From contig OY997651.1 of the NCBI GenBank assembly GCA_963921795.1, positions 57,738,512 through 57,802,511 on the forward strand: a stretch of 64,000 bases of DNA, read 5' to 3'. This document shows, one piece after another, positions 11,940 to 24,447 of the stretch. The notes below the pieces were generated by a model that saw nothing but the letters and a program-made list of their open reading frames with translations, was not told the origin of the DNA and ran no database searches. This DNA is from Nannobrachium achirus (taxonomy: Eukaryota; Chordata; Actinopteri; Myctophiformes; Myctophidae). Both the position numbers and the translations under genes were made by a program. Position 1 is the stretch's first letter. Every line of letters starts with the position of its first letter.

Positions 11940-13900
11940 TATTTCTTCCTATAGTGGCACAAAGTTCTATGGGGCACCCGTTTTCGTCAGTCCACGTTGC
12001 TCTACGGGAATGCGCTTCTAGATACGTGTGCAACACCACAACTCGTGCTCTATCGAAATTGGTCAGCTAACTGTGCTACAAAAGTGCTTTATGTAACATC
12101 AGTGTTTGTGTAACTTCAGTCAGAAGGATAATCTGACGGTTCTGACCTGATAATAAACCACAATCTACAGGCTTAACCGCCTCGCGTTGTGAGCTTGTAG
12201 AAGAGCAACAATAGAGTTGGGTCGCGTTTTATTCCATGTGTATACCATGCCTACATTAGCCTGCAGCTAGCGCTTAGCTAGCGTTAGCGTTAGCCGTTAG
12301 CCACTAATAGACAGTCATCCAGAAGTCTAATAAGTCAACTTTCCGACGGCGAGTGAACGATTGCATTCCATGTGTCCTTCTGATGGATTTTTTCCCCCTG
12401 GCTGTCATTCCTGTCAATGTTTTATCGTAAAAAAATAAAAACGCTCTGAACGTTTAAACTAGATAGTTTACGATGACACTGTTCTATTCAATGCTAAGCT
12501 AACTCAACGACAAAGGACGCACTGTTTGCGGAAGTCAAACACATACTTCACGAGTCGAAGCCAATCACAGACACCTCCAGGCAGGAAACAGATCTTTTTT
12601 TCCCCCCAAAACCCGAGAAGAAGAACAGCGGAATAATAATTCAATAATAAATTAAATCATTATAACAACATTACGTGGTTAATAATTGTTAATTTGGAAC
12701 ATACGTGGCATTAAATGAACGGGATAAATACTGTGGTTTGCATCGCTAAGTAATGGAGTCCCGATATTACCGCATTTGGCTACAAAGGACTAACAAAGGT
12801 TGGCTTGATTAAAAATAGACAAGCATTTTAGCTACATGGCCGGGAGGACCAACAAAATGATGTCCCGATCTCTCACATTAATTAAAAAAGTCTTATTTAC
12901 ATGCAGAGTTAAGCTCTGGCGTTTAAGTGAAATGTAGCCTAGATATTTTGAGATGCTGTTGTGGCTTTATTACATTTTAGAGGAAAAACAAAACAAAACG
13001 TCATAATAGCTCCAGTGAAAAACGGAGCAATGCAAGATGACTTGCCCTCTGCCACGCTGGGTTACATTTAATTCATGGACATGATAAATACAAAACTATT
13101 CATTTCATCACTATAATACATCCTCCTTCAAATCACTTACTTACCCCAGGGGCGGTTCGCGGACCGCGGGGGCCCGGCCGTCAGCCTCCGACTGACTGTC
13201 AGTCTCAGTCCAAATGACCGTCAATCTGCCTGACCGTCCCCCTCCCTCGCAATTGGGTCCCCTTTCTGTATCGCGCTGCCTCTGTTACACCTATTTCCTG
13301 TTTATATTAACCTGGGTAAAATGTCGCACATTGGGAAGTAAAGGGGGACACACACTTTATTGTGAAGGACAACAGGAAGAGCAGACAGATGTCATGGCTT
13401 GATTGGCTTCTATTCACAGACAGACAATATGTTGTTTACGTTTAGTGAGAAGTGTAGTGATGGCTGCAGTGGAACTGCGCTTTCAAAACCTTTTGTAATT
13501 TGTATCAATTAAAATATACCACAGACACTTTCAAAAGAGACAGGCAGCAATGCACAACACAAGCAAGAAAGGCATTAATCATGACGGTGGATATTGAACA
13601 ATTATGCCAGCGAGGAAACTATACAATGAAATTATCATCACGGATACTTTCTGATTCTGGAACTGGAACAACTAATCTGTGAGTATTATTGCCTGAACAG
13701 GTCAACTGTTAGGACTTCTCTTCTCTATCATGCAGCAAAGCCTGTATCAACAGAATAATGTGCGTTTTGGTTGCATAAGATGTGATGCACAATTGCTGTG
13801 GGCTTGTGTGCATACTATTGTGGCTATGTGTGCCAGTCAGATAGGTCTGTAACTGTTTTTTGTAGCTGTATTCATGTATATAAATATATGGCATGAAGGC
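11940..13900. other. Intron sequence without recognised genes
   Basis: I see a degraded fragment of the shared palindrome at 12184-12210 and AT-rich sequence. A GC-rich patch at 13150-13240 (CAGGGGCGGTTCGCGGACC) resembles the edge of a hAT-like repeat. No ORF with recognisable homology was found. Confidence 0.6.
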
Positions 13901-13924
13901 ATAAAGAGCTTGACATAGCCGGCT

Positions 13925-13966
13925 GTGGCGGCGGCGGCGGCGACGGGGGGGGGGGGGGGGGGGGTG
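13925..13966. repeat. GGC and poly-G tract
   Basis: A GGC run followed by about 20 G residues. The Pro/Arg reading frame antisense to it is an artefact. Confidence 0.9.
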
Positions 13967-14179
13967 TTGGAAGTGATTTGAAGGAGGGAATAGTTTCAGA
14001 ACTGCTGTTAGAATGGTCATTTATCCTTGGCCAGAAACCAGCCTGTCTTTGCTCTTCTCTTCTATTTTGTTCTTACCGGCATTTAGGGCAATTCCCAAGT
14101 TAGGGGTCAGATACAGCAATGTTTTTTTTGTCTGGGATTGTGAAGGGATTTTGAAGGTAAGACAGAAATATAAGACAGA

Positions 14180-15052
14180 TTTAGTCTTACACTATATTTA
14201 CGACCAGATTCAGGCCCATGTACTTTTGTTCCACTACATTTATTTGAAAACTTTAGTTACTTTGCAGATATAAATTATAATATTATAAAACATACATTAA
14301 CCACTTTAGCCCTATTTTATACCTCGGCTATTTGAACATCTACCAGCCCACAACGCGTTGTGAGCTTGTAGATCTGCTATACTAAATTATTTTGAACTTT
14401 AACTTCTTGTACTTTTTGTACATACCGGTACTTTTCTCCTTTTGAGTTAGCCGGGGAGCCACAGGCCCAACATTTGAGAGGACCTGTGATGTCATAACAT
14501 ACTTTTATTTTTATTTTTTTTATTTTTTCTATTAATTTGGTCAATAAGGTACACAGAATGAGAGGCCTGCTCTGCCGGAAACATTGCAAAAAAAAAAAAA
14601 AAAAAAAAGTCCCATCAACGTCAACTATGGGTTCTTCATGATTGTGAATCCATTGCAAGCATTTGTTTTAGCATGAAAAACATTCCTTAGGCTAGATTTC
14701 AGCCCCACAAAAAGGTGAAAAGTCATGAAAAGAGTCATCAAAAATCACAGTTTTGATGACTCATCAATACAAATGTCCATAACTTTTTTTCACAATGTTT
14801 CCGGCAGAGCAGGCCTCTCATTCTGTGTACTTTAATGACCAAATGAATAGAAAAAACAAACATAAAAAGTATGTCATGACGTCACAGGTAAAACCCTATT
14901 CTTTGAGCTTTTGGCCCTGTGGCTCTCCGACGAAGTACAGTTTGATGCCAACACTTTCATACTTTTACTCAAGTACATTTTTGAATTCCGGACTTTTACT
15001 TGTAACTGAGTATTTCTATAATGCGGTATTGATACTTTTTCCACCACTGCTG
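14180..15052. repeat. hAT-type MITE pieces (TACTTTTTCCACCACTG family)
   Basis: Segments such as ACTTTTTCCACCACTG at about 15036, poly-A/T and the shared palindrome at 14331-14385 belong to a MITE family also seen at about 36103-36925, 49500-49733 and 60855-61190. A copy of the CATTGCAAGCATTTGTTTT repeat is embedded at 14640-14760. It ends just before the kringle 2 exon. Confidence 0.5.
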
Positions 15053-15065
15053 TTTATTATCCTAG

Positions 15066-15201
15066 AGGGGACGTGCTTCACTGGCATCGGCAGGGACTAT
15101 CGGGGGAGCGAAGACACGACTGTCTCTGGCAAAAAGTGCCAGGAGTGGGGATCCCAGACACCTCACAGTCACTCCTTCCTTCCCCAAGATTTGCCATTCT
15201 C
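15066..15201 (+). CDS. Kringle-serine protease gene: exon for N-terminal half of kringle 2
   Basis: Acceptor ATCCTAG, donor GTAAGA, phase 1 to phase 2. It encodes GTCFTGIGRDYRG, then SGKKCQEWGSQTPHSHSF, a much more canonical kringle start than kringle 1, including the CQEW and PHSHSF segments. The partial codon TC is completed by A from the next exon (Ser). Kringle 2 follows kringle 1 with essentially no linker beyond Ala-Ile-Glu-Gly. Confidence 0.88.
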
Positions 15202-15979
15202 GTAAGAAGATCTATCTACAGATGTGCCCCTTCAACTCTTCATTAAAAAACGGCTAGTTCCATTCCTTGATTCGGATTGGCTGGTTTTAACCCTTTTACT
15301 GCTTCGGACGTTCCCGTTCACCCCAATGTTGACGGCGGCGCGTTGCCAATACGGCTCGTTCTTTTTCTCACTACTCGTCTGATGACTGTAAGCTGATGTG
15401 GGGTCGCGCCGTCATGTACTGTACAGTAAAAACATCTCCCGTAATGCTGCTCTCAAAAATCCACCGCACGTTAGCATTAATGGAATCCTAAATCACTTCC
15501 TGGCTTTTTTCTGTGGATCTGTTGCTCTGATGCGTTTCCTTGCTCTGAATGGATGGCATTATACACCCGCTGAGAGGGTTGGAAACACTCGGCTGACGCC
15601 TCATGTTTCCCAACACCTCTCAGCCGGTGTAAAATACCCCGTTAACCACTCGCCTCTCGTGACTTATTGCTTCAGTATTTACTGCTGTTTTCCTGAAAAT
15701 ATCCTGCAAATGCATTCTTTCATCTGTGTCTTTCCCTGTTTTGCTTTACTAAAATTTGTACAGAGCTTATTTCTGCAGAAACTAGCTCAAATAGGTGATC
15801 TACAATCTAAATGTTCTGCAAATCCCCTGGAGATCGGGGAAATCTCGCTTTTGCGAACGTCCATCATTTCGCCCGGAGGGTTAGCGACTCACTCCACGGA
15901 GGTTAGGGTGAGGGTTAGAGTCGGGTGTCGAAAAGATGACATGTAGTAACAACGACACGCTCCCCTGGAAATCGCTTAC

Positions 15980-16095
15980 ACGTCTCCATTCCGACATACT
16001 GCCATTCCGACATCCCCCCATTCCGACACTAAAAGTGCTGCCACTCCGACAATAAGAAGTCACTGTGGGAATGGCAGCATGTCGGAATGGAGAGC
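15980..16095. repeat. CATTCCGACA direct and inverted repeats
   Basis: CATTCCGACA or a close variant occurs four times on the plus strand and is then answered by TGTCGGAATGG at 16080, giving a local inverted repeat just upstream of a CTGT microsatellite (16159-16208). Confidence 0.75.
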
Positions 16096-16172
16096 AGTCA
16101 CCCCTGGAAATCAACTGTCTTGCCAATGCCAGGACCTGTGAAGTTTTGAAACGGCACGTCTCTATCTATCTA

Positions 16173-16207
<35 letters not shown>

Positions 16208-16333
16208 GCATACATATAATAGTATAATGCATAGTATAATATATCCATCTATCTCATATCTAGGCGTCTGTCTGTCTTTTTGTCTGTTGGTCTGTCTGTT
16301 TGTCTACTGTAACGAACTACACATTTTTGCCAG

Positions 16334-16455
16334 AGACCTCAGTGGGAACCTCTGCCGTAATCCAGGAGGCAATAAAACAGCGCCATGGTGCTTCACCACT
16401 GACCCAGAGACACCCTTCGAGTATTGCCCTGTCCCCAGATGTACTGCGGATCAAG
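16334..16455 (+). CDS. Kringle-serine protease gene: exon for C-terminal half of kringle 2
   Basis: Acceptor TTTGCCAG, donor GTAGCC, phase 2 to phase 1. It encodes SGNLCRNPGGN, APWCFTTDP and FEYCPVPRC, completing all six kringle cysteines. It ends in ADQ and splices directly to the cysteine of the protease propeptide (VCGQ) at 19895, so no linker module separates kringle 2 from the catalytic-type domain. Confidence 0.88.
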
Positions 16456-16789
16456 GTAGCCTTGACCATGCATGACGATGATTGATCGTCATGCATTGCA
16501 ACCACAATTGTCCCACTTTATTTTATTATTTTTTTGCTCCTCCCACAGATATGTTTTTATATATATAGTTTAATTTATGTATTCGTGAATTAATTGTCTC
16601 CATTGACTTTAAATTTTATTTTTTTAAGTATGGAAATGACTGACATCATAGATGTCTGACATCACAGAGGACATGAGACTGACACATTATGTCCATATAT
16701 GGGCATTCCAAATATTGATAACATCAGCCATCTCCATACATGGGCATTAAAGGGACAAGGACTGACACAGAGAGTGTGACCACACTGGC

Positions 16790-17137
16790 AATTTCCAATT
16801 GCATCTTTCTAGTATTACCTCCTGTCTACGAACAGGTTGCAAGATATCTTGAGAATAAATTGATTTATGAGTTCCAATCTGGCTTCAGAGAATCCCATTC
16901 CACTGACACATTCTCTATTTGAACGACCACATCAAATACAAGGTGGATATAGGGAAATATTGCGGCATGGTCATGCTGGACCTCCGGAAGGCATTTGACA
17001 CCGTAAATCACTCTCTTCTGATTGATAAATTAAAAGCTATCGGTCTTGATAGCGCAGCAGTGAGTTGGATGCAATCTTGCCTAGTGGGGAGAGAACAGGT
17101 GTTGGAGGTGAATCAACCAACAAACTTGTTTGAATAA
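16790..17137 (+). pseudogene. Non-LTR reverse transcriptase fragment
   Basis: Two adjacent frames read YEFQSGFRESHSTDT and then DHIKYKVDIGKYCG, MVMLDLRKAFDTVNHSLL and VSWMQSCLVGREQ. These are fingers/palm segments of LINE reverse transcriptases, including the first catalytic Asp motif LRKAFDTV. A frameshift separates them near 16918, and both ends are truncated. It lies in the intron after kringle 2. Confidence 0.8.
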
Positions 17138-18519
17138 CATGTCTAGCTAAAATAAATTGGAACTAGTAGGATGTCAAAAAAAGTGGAAGGAAACAGTAAA
17201 TATGAATTGAAGACAACTATAGTGTGCTTGCTAAAGCAAGCCCACAACTAGAAACATGCAACTCTGGGAAATTGCAAGTGTGGTTGCACGGACACGAGTC
17301 GTGAGGATCCACTGGGCAACAAATTCTGCCTTAACATTTATATTATATTTTGTGATGTCAAGTGAAGCATGACCAATGCTGTCAGATTGGCCATGCTTGA
17401 ATATAGATAAAGGGATATTTCACTTAACTCATACAGTGCCATCCGGCCACAAGGGGTGCTAGAGTGCCAGAAATTTCTCCATAGACCTTCTTTATAGCTT
17501 TCGTCGACCCTCTCCCAACTGGCTTGTGTTTTCACTCCAGTCAATGCTATGGGTGTCGAGAGGAGGAAGCTAGCTGACACGTAGCCAAAATGCTAACCCA
17601 TTTAGAAGCCCGATCTAAAGCTATTTCAGCCGCAAAAAACTTTCTCTTTGGGTCTGGGGACACAAGCCGGAGAAAATCCTGTCTAAAGATGTGATTTATT
17701 ATTGGAGTGGGCGGCGCGATTTGGCCGTTAGCGCGAATACGGCCCGTGGATGGCCGTCTAGACCGGGGCTTCGTTGAGGCCTCCGATAAAATAATTCATT
17801 TTATTAAATATCCCGGACATGTTCGGGATAGGCACCCTGGAATACGTCGCGCCGCCTACAATGAACATTCGGTGAACATTGGGGGGGGTCTAAACTTTAT
17901 TTTAAACCATTTTCAATGGAATAAATCGTCGGAGCATCTAGCGTCTCTCGTTGGTGAGCGCTGGGCGAGCCGGGACCACCCACGTTGCTCCAAGCAGCTC
18001 GGGGTAAGTAAAATAGCAAATAAAAAATTGTTTTTGATCCCTAATATCCCGAACATGTTCGGGATAGGCACTTAAAGGGTTAAAAAAAAGAAGAAAAAGT
18101 CTGTTGATCATTTTATTGTCTAATCAGGCTTTTGTGTCCACCCTGGACATATTTTAGTTTGCTTGATTCAGTATTTAGATATTTAATATTAATTTTATCC
18201 TTCCTATAAAAAAACATTGTAACTTCAACTAACCATGACAGATTCATTGAAAACACCCGTCCTTTTTTTTTGGGGGGGGGGGGTGGCTCATTCATACTAC
18301 CCTCCTAATACGTGAGCTGGCAGTGTTTTTTCAATAACCTTTCTTAACACATCGGGTGCCCACGTGGTGTCTACACGCCAATCTCTTTGATGTCTCTGGA
18401 TGCCCAGCCCCAGTGCCCACGACGCGTTTGACGCGTTTTACAATACTGTAGTTACTGTACATTGCTACCGCAATGAAGGCTCTACCACGGTGATCAAACG
18501 CCAACAATATGGGAAAAAC

Positions 18520-18725
18520 ACTACATTTCCCAAAATGCAGCGCGGTACATGTGACCAGGATGTGCAGTCTCCCTGCAGCCAATCACAAGCTTCTGTTCCT
18601 ATCCTGCACTGCACGCTATCGTCCCCTCGCAGGCTAGCACGACTCGTATGTATCTGGATACTAGTATTTTCCCAGTAACGGAGTCTCGGTGGAGATACAC
18701 GTAACATGGCGGATTCTTCTCCTAG
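18520..18725 (+). promoter_or_regulatory. Promoter-like patch: ZNF143-like site, inverted CCAAT, ATGGCGGA
   Basis: CACTACATTTCCCAAAATGC at about 18521 is close to the ZNF143 consensus. CCAATCAC follows at about 18579, and AACATGGCGGATTC near 18703 resembles a YY1/initiator start. The ATG opens a 38-codon frame beginning MADSSPSLAF. No known protein is recognised. Confidence 0.35.
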
Positions 18726-19112
18726 TCTAGCTTTTTCAATCACCATGTTCAATGCGCGGTCCTTTCTACCTACCGTGACACAAACGCTGTGGCCCAGGTT
18801 TGATACAAAGATGACCTGACTGAAAGAAAACTTTATCGTAAAAATAAACAGGACATCCGTGGATTACATTTACTCGTATCATGGATACTATTTTCCCAGT
18901 GACGCTGCGGAGGTAACGTAACATGGCGGATTCCTCTCCTGGTCTAGCTTTTTCAATCACCATGTTCAAAACGCGACCCTTTCTACCGCCCGTGATACAC
19001 ACGCTGTGGCCCAAGATTGGTAAAAAGCTGTCCTGACTGAAAGAAAAGATCATCGTGAAAATAAACTGGAGATACTTGGATTACATTTACTCAACGTATT
19101 ACGGATACTTTT
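18655..19112 (+). repeat. Tandem duplication, period about 220 bp, with conserved ATGGCGGA start
   Basis: The unit (GGATACTA, TTTTCCCAGT, AACATGGCGGATTC, GCTTTTTCAATCACCATGTT, ACGCTGTGGCCC, GATTACATTTACTC) occurs twice. Both copies keep an open MADSSP(S/G)LAFSITMF frame ending at a TGA after a similar length. Confidence 0.85.
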
Positions 19113-19354
19113 TCCACGACGCGAAGGTACGTAAATGACGTGTTGCCATGGAGACGATGGGCCCCTGTGAGGGTAAACCCTGAATTAACGTGGGCATCCG
19201 ATTTGTTAATGTATTTGTAATCATTTTTTGGGAAAATTTAAAAAATGTAATACAGTAAAAATATATATTAAAAATAAACTGTAACGTGTAAAAGTTATTA
19301 AAAAACGAAAAGAAAAAGAAAGAAAGAACACAGACAGCTCACGTATTAACTCAT

Positions 19355-19780
19355 TGCATGCCAGGCCCGATAGTCCCGAGATTATTTCAATGTCTTTCCC
19401 CACCAGGCCCGATAATCCTGAGAATAAAAAAAGTTTTTATTTTTTTTTTCAAAAAAAATTTTGGACCCCAAAAACTTTAGTAGGCATGATAGCAATCGCG
19501 AAATTGCATGTTTAACCCCCATAGCAACCCCATCTTTCAAACATGGCAGCCATCTTTGTTTACATTTTAGGAAAACATAATGGCTGCTATCTCATGAATG
19601 CCTGAACGGATTTCCATTCGGATTTTTTTGTTTGAAAGCTGTGAGCAATGTGCAGACACGTGGTGCATTATCTAGGCATGGGTGTGCATGATCCGTGCAC
19701 TATGAATTACATGGAAGTCTATGGAGACAGAGGCAGGGGAGAGTACGAAGGTATTGTTAAATGGCGGGGAATGTGTTAAG
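19355..19780 (+). repeat. Dispersed repeat R2, copy 2
   Basis: Direct copy of the repeat at 10920-11370, beginning with CCAGGCCCGATAGTCCCGAG and ending GGCGGGGAATGTGTTAA. It ends about 115 bp upstream of the protease His57 exon, with an AATT microsatellite between. Confidence 0.85.
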
Positions 19781-19894
19781 AGGGCGTCAGGAGTCACCAG
19801 AACAATAGATCTTAAAACAATAATTAATTAATTAATTAATTAATTAATTGATTAATAATAATAATGTATAAAAATGAGTGTGTTGTTTCGTCAG

Positions 19895-20054
19895 TTTGCG
19901 GCCAGGCTCCACTGAACAGGATGGTTGGAGGTGCGACCACCCTCGGGGCCTGGCCCTGGCAGGCCGTTATCCACCATACAGATCTGGGCCATTTCTGTGG
20001 AGGTTCCCTCATCACCAGTGAATGGGTGCTGTCCGCTGCTCACTGCTTCCCAAG
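19895..20054 (+). CDS. Kringle-serine protease gene: protease activation site and His57 exon
   Basis: Acceptor TCGTCAG, donor GTGAGA, phase 1 to phase 2. It encodes [16 protein letters not shown], the activation region, then WPWQAV, FCGGSLI and VLSAAHCF with catalytic His57 (chymotrypsin numbering). The activation bond is Arg-Met rather than the usual Arg-Ile, so the new N-terminus would be Met16. The CGQAPLN start resembles fish prostasin/tryptase-like proteases (family S1), whose propeptide cysteine pairs with one near position 122. Confidence 0.9.
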
Positions 20055-20279
20055 GTGAGATATCAGTGTTCCTTATTACTAGTGCAAGTGTAATAATAAT
20101 AAAATAATTATAATAATAAGGGTAATAATAATAAACTTTATTTATATAGCACCTTTTTAAACAATGTTACAAAGTGCTTAACAACATGATACAATATAAT
20201 GAAACATATATCATAAAATTACAGCAAAAACAAAATAGAGTAAAAACAACACAAAACAGCAGTATCACAAAGGGGTCAG

Positions 20280-23110
20280 TTATGGGGTTAAAAAGGCTTT
20301 CCTATAAAAGTACGTCTTTAAATTGGATTTAAATATGGCTATGGAGCCAGAAAGCCTGAGTTCCACAGGAAGGCTGTTCCATGAGGTCGGGGCCCTGACG
20401 GCAAATGCCCTGTCCCCTTTGGTCACCATGTTTGAATTCGGAACCTCTAGAAGTGCTAAATTGGAGGACCTCAGTTGACGGACAGGCACATAGGGTTGCA
20501 CCAGTTCAGACAGATATTGAGGTGCCAGGCCATTTAAAGCTTTAAAAGTTAATAATACATTCTTAAAATCTATCCTATAAATAACGGGTAGCCAGTGCAG
20601 TGCGGCCAGTGCAGGGGTTATGTGTTCAGACCTCCTTGTCCCAGTAATGAGCCTGGCCGCCGCATTCTGCACCAGCTGCAGGCGGTGAATGGCGCCCTTA
20701 CTGATACCCGAATAGAGGGCGTTACAAAAGTCCAGACGCGATGAAATTAGGGCGTTAGTGACTATGTGAAGGTTGGGAGTGGAGAGGGCAGACCGGATTC
20801 TGTAAATGTTTCTGATGTGAAAAGGTACGGACAACAGATTTTACCTGTGCTTCAAGGCGGAGGTCAGAGTCGAGTAGTATTCCGAGATTCTTTGCTACCG
20901 GTGTGACATTAGTTGACAGTGTACCGAGAGAGTTGTGGAGTTGGGATCTAGAAGTAAGGGGGCCGAACAGGAAGAATTTCTGATTTATTTGTGTTGAGTT
21001 GCAGGAAATTGGCAGACATCCAATTTTGCAGGTCGGTTAAGCAGGCTTTTAGGGAGGATAGGCAGTTGGGGTTAGAAGTATTGAGTGGTAGGTATAGTTG
21101 GGTATCATCTGCATAGCAATGAAAATGAATGTTGTGTTTGCGGATTATTTGACCTAAAGGAAGCATATAGATAGAGGGCCCAGAATTGATCCTTGTGGAA
21201 CACCGTGGCTAAGGGGGACAGAGGAGGAGGTGACATTTCCAATTTCGACAGATACTGTTCTTGATGTCAGATAGGACTTCATTAGCTGGAGAGCAGTGCC
21301 ACTAAGACCTACCCATGACTCCAGTCGGCTCAGCAGAGTGACGTGGTCGACGGTATCAAAAGCCGCGCTTAAGTCCAGGAGGACCAGTATTGCAGCATCC
21401 CCGTTGACGAGTGTCATAAGCAGGTCGCTGGTGACCTTGACCAGGGCTGTTTCAGTACTGTGGAGTGCTCTAAAACCAGATTGAAATTTTTCTAAAAGGT
21501 TGTGGGTGGAGAGGTGTGTGAGCAGCTGTGAGGAGATTACTTTTTCTAAGATTTTAGACATGAAGGACAGTTTGGAAATGGGTCTATAGTTAGTGAGGAG
21601 AAGAGGATCGAGAGTGGGTTTCTTTAAAAAGGGGTGAATTAAGGCATGTTTAAATGAGGATGGGACTCTGTCCCATCCTCATTTAAACATGCCTTAATTC
21701 ATGGAGTGAAACTATGGAGTGATTAATTATGGTGAGGATAGATGGACCGACTGTTTCTATGACCTCTTTTAGAAGAGAAGTAGGGATTATGTCCAGGTTG
21801 CAAGAAGAAGATTTCATTTGTGTTATGGTTTTAGTGAGTACTGATAGGGTTATGGGATTAAACTGATTAAGAGGATCTGGAATGATGGGTGAGGTTGAGT
21901 TGTCGTCAAAGGTGGGTGGGATCTGGAGGCGAATGTTTAGCACTTTGTTGGTGAAGAATGACAGTACTTCTTCACATTTTGCTGGAGAGGATTCTAGATG
22001 ATGGGTGGTGGGTGGTTTGGTAAGAGAGTTGATTACTGAGAACAGTGTCCTAGGGTTATTGCTACTTTTAGTGATGATGTCAGAATAGTAGTCAGATTTG
22101 GCCTTGGTGACAGCCTCCTGGTAGGTTTTCATCAGGTGTTTTAGGTTATCGAGGGAGTCTGGGTGTTTAGTAGTCTTCCAAATTCGTTCTGCTGCTCTGT
22201 GTTGTCTTTTTATTGACCGGGTGTGTTCGTTGAGCCATGGATTTGGGTTAAATTTGGGGATTCTAGTTTTAAAAGGTGCAATGGAGTCCAAGATAGTTAG
22301 GCAGTTACTGTTAAAACTGTCGACCAAGGTATTGATGTCAGTGTCATCAGCGAGCTGCCCAGGGGAGCATGAAAGTGGGGATGTTAAAAAAGAATTACAA
22401 AAAGCACTAGCTGAGTTTGAGTTAAAAACACGTGCTCTACGAGGGGTCGAACACTTAGGGGGGGGACGGGGGAGTGGGGCATTAAAAAATAGGGCTTTGT
22501 GGTCTGTACCTAGATCCAAACCTAGGGAAAGCACTAAGTCGAGAGTGTGACCCTGGCGGTGAGTGGCTCCAGTGACAAACTGTTTAAAATCAAATGACTC
22601 AGTGAGATTTCTAAAGTCAGTGGCCAGAGTGTTTGAGGGGCAGCAGATATGAACATTCATGTCTCCCAGAAGAATTATGTTATCATATCGCTGGGTTATC
22701 AGGGACAGGAGCTCGGAGAAATGTTTGGGAGGCCTATAGATTAAAACACAGAGCACCGGATTTTTACTGTTGATTAAAAAGCTAAAAACTTCAAAAGTAT
22801 TAAAAACATTAAGGGAGATGGGAGAGCATTTAAAATTATTCCTATAAAAAACGGCAAGCCCACCACCTGTGCCCTCTGGTCTGGGTAAGTTAAAATACGA
22901 AAAGTTTGGTGGGGTGGTTGAAATAAGAGGTATGTTGTCCTCTGGGCATAGCCAGGTCTCAGTAATAAAAAATAAGTCTACGTTATGTGATACAATAAAA
23001 TCATGACAAATAATAGTTTTTTGGACTAGGGATCTGATATTTAAAAGACCGATTTTTACAGTGGGATATACTGGAGTAGGGGGCAGAATGGTTGGTAATA
23101 GTGAAATTAG
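20280..23110 (-). pseudogene. LINE ORF2: AP endonuclease and reverse transcriptase, disrupted
   Basis: Minus-strand translation starts around VKIGLLNIRSLVQKT (endonuclease N-terminus), then VLCVLIYRPPKH, ILLGDMNVH and LGTDHKALFF. The RT follows in broken frames: [40 protein letters not shown] and HCYADDTQLYLP, then a C-terminal SLPVELRLSGSIAIFK region. Breaks occur at about 21683, 21160 and 20850-20945. The first is caused by an inverted duplication at 21645-21703. Confidence 0.88.
21643..21704. repeat. Perfect foldback inside LINE ORF2
   Basis: GAATTAAGGCATGTTTAAAT plus a further ten bases is followed after a 5-base spacer by its exact reverse complement. Only one arm belongs to the expected ORF2 reading frame; the other is an extra inverted copy that breaks the frame. 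Confidence 0.88.
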
Positions 23111-23272
23111 GTTGGAGTGATTTACAGAGCTACTGGGTCTATTTGTGGAGTGGTACGAGGTGATTCTGACAGGTATGGTAAGGGAGAGTGTAGAATCAAC
23201 ATGACCCTCTGAAGGGTGCTCAACATTATTGGAGGATATGGTGTCTATGGTGGAATCATGCTGTGGAGAATA

Positions 23273-24447
23273 TCATGTTTTGAAGGCAACATGGCGGATG
23301 TAGTTTGCAGTGAGCTGTCTAATACCTAGGGTGTTTGGGTGCAGGCCATCAGGTTTGTAAAGGTCATTTCTTGTCCAAAAAGTGTCAAAGTTGTCAATAA
23401 AGCCATGCCCTGTTGCAATACAGAAAGCTGTAAGCCATACTTGTAGGCTGTAGAGTCTGCTAAAATGCTCTGCACTCTTGGATGGGGCTGGGATGGGACC
23501 AGAGAAAACACAGGTTTTCTTGAGATTCTCGATGCTGTTTGCAAGTGCTTCTAAATCAAGCCTGAGTTTGGCAGACTGCCGGTTTAGGACACTGTTTGTC
23601 CCGATGTGCACAAAGACAGTATGGGCAGAGGGGTATAGGCCAATTATGATTGGTGCTAGTTGGGAGACATCAGTTACAGTACCACCGGGAAGACAAAAGG
23701 TGATGGCACCTGGAATTACAATGTCCCTAGAAATAGAGTCACCTATAATGATGATCTCTGGAGTGTTGTCTTTAAATAAAAGCCCCTTATAGACAGAACG
23801 TTTAGGCCAGGCAAGTAGGGGGTTGTTGTGTAGCACAGTGGGTGGGGGGGAGACAGATGCAATTGGTTCAGGGGTTTCCATAACAATCACAGTGGGAGAG
23901 GGACACATGATTAATTCAGATTCAGGGGTTTCAGTAATAGCTTTCACAGGAGATGGGGACGAGTCATCCATTAATTCATGTTCAGGGGTTTCGCTAGACT
24001 GGTGGCTGATGATGTCACCATTTGCCACAGCTGTGACTGTTGATTCACAGCTGGGCACTGGATCAGTGGACACGGGGGATTTGGCGACGAGAGCGGGGGA
24101 TGAGGGAGAGTCAGCTTGGCTACTTGTGGTAGTGGGACTCGCGGAGATTTCGATGGCCGGAGTCTCGAGCGTTTATCAACAGTTTTTGGGGTCGATGGAC
24201 AGGAACGTTTCCGCGCGGAGTTGGAGTGGACGCTGCGGACCTGTTGCGCTTTGCCAGTGAGTGGACTGGGCGCCGTTGGTTCCACGTTAGCCACACGCTC
24301 TGCTGGGGCTGCTAATGTTGCTGTTGTTGTTAGCGTGTTAGACTGGTAGCCTGGACTCGGAATGAGCCGCAAGCGGAGAATAAAAGTTGCCGATATCTCC
24401 GCCTGGAAAGAACAAGGGGAGAGAAATCCTTCTCCCCTTCTTAACAA
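23273..24447 (-). pseudogene. LINE ORF1 with SGNH esterase domain, frameshifted
   Basis: The N-terminal part (from 24447) is Ser/Pro/Lys-rich. A different frame from about 24073 onward encodes the esterase: IIIIGDSISR (Ser block), VHIGTNSV and LYKPDGLHPN (Asp-x-x-His block). Such SGNH esterases are known in ORF1 of CR1/L2 retrotransposons. The switch of frame shows a frameshift in the linker, probably between 24070 and 24200. Confidence 0.82.

Noticed and set aside
15398..15946. 182-codon ORF between kringle 2 exons
   Set aside because: No recognisable domain; composition is intron-like, it overlaps MITE-related sequence shared with 33.8-34.2 kb, and it is incompatible with the flanking splice phases.
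17800..18075. Pair of p53-like GGACATGTTC / GAACATGTTC sites
   Set aside because: They occur within a short duplicated piece (ATCCCG-ACATGTTCGGGATAGG), so a repeat origin explains them without invoking regulation.
23823..24349. Plus-strand ORFs over the LINE
   Set aside because: Shadows of the minus-strand ORF1; the esterase motifs are only in the minus frame.
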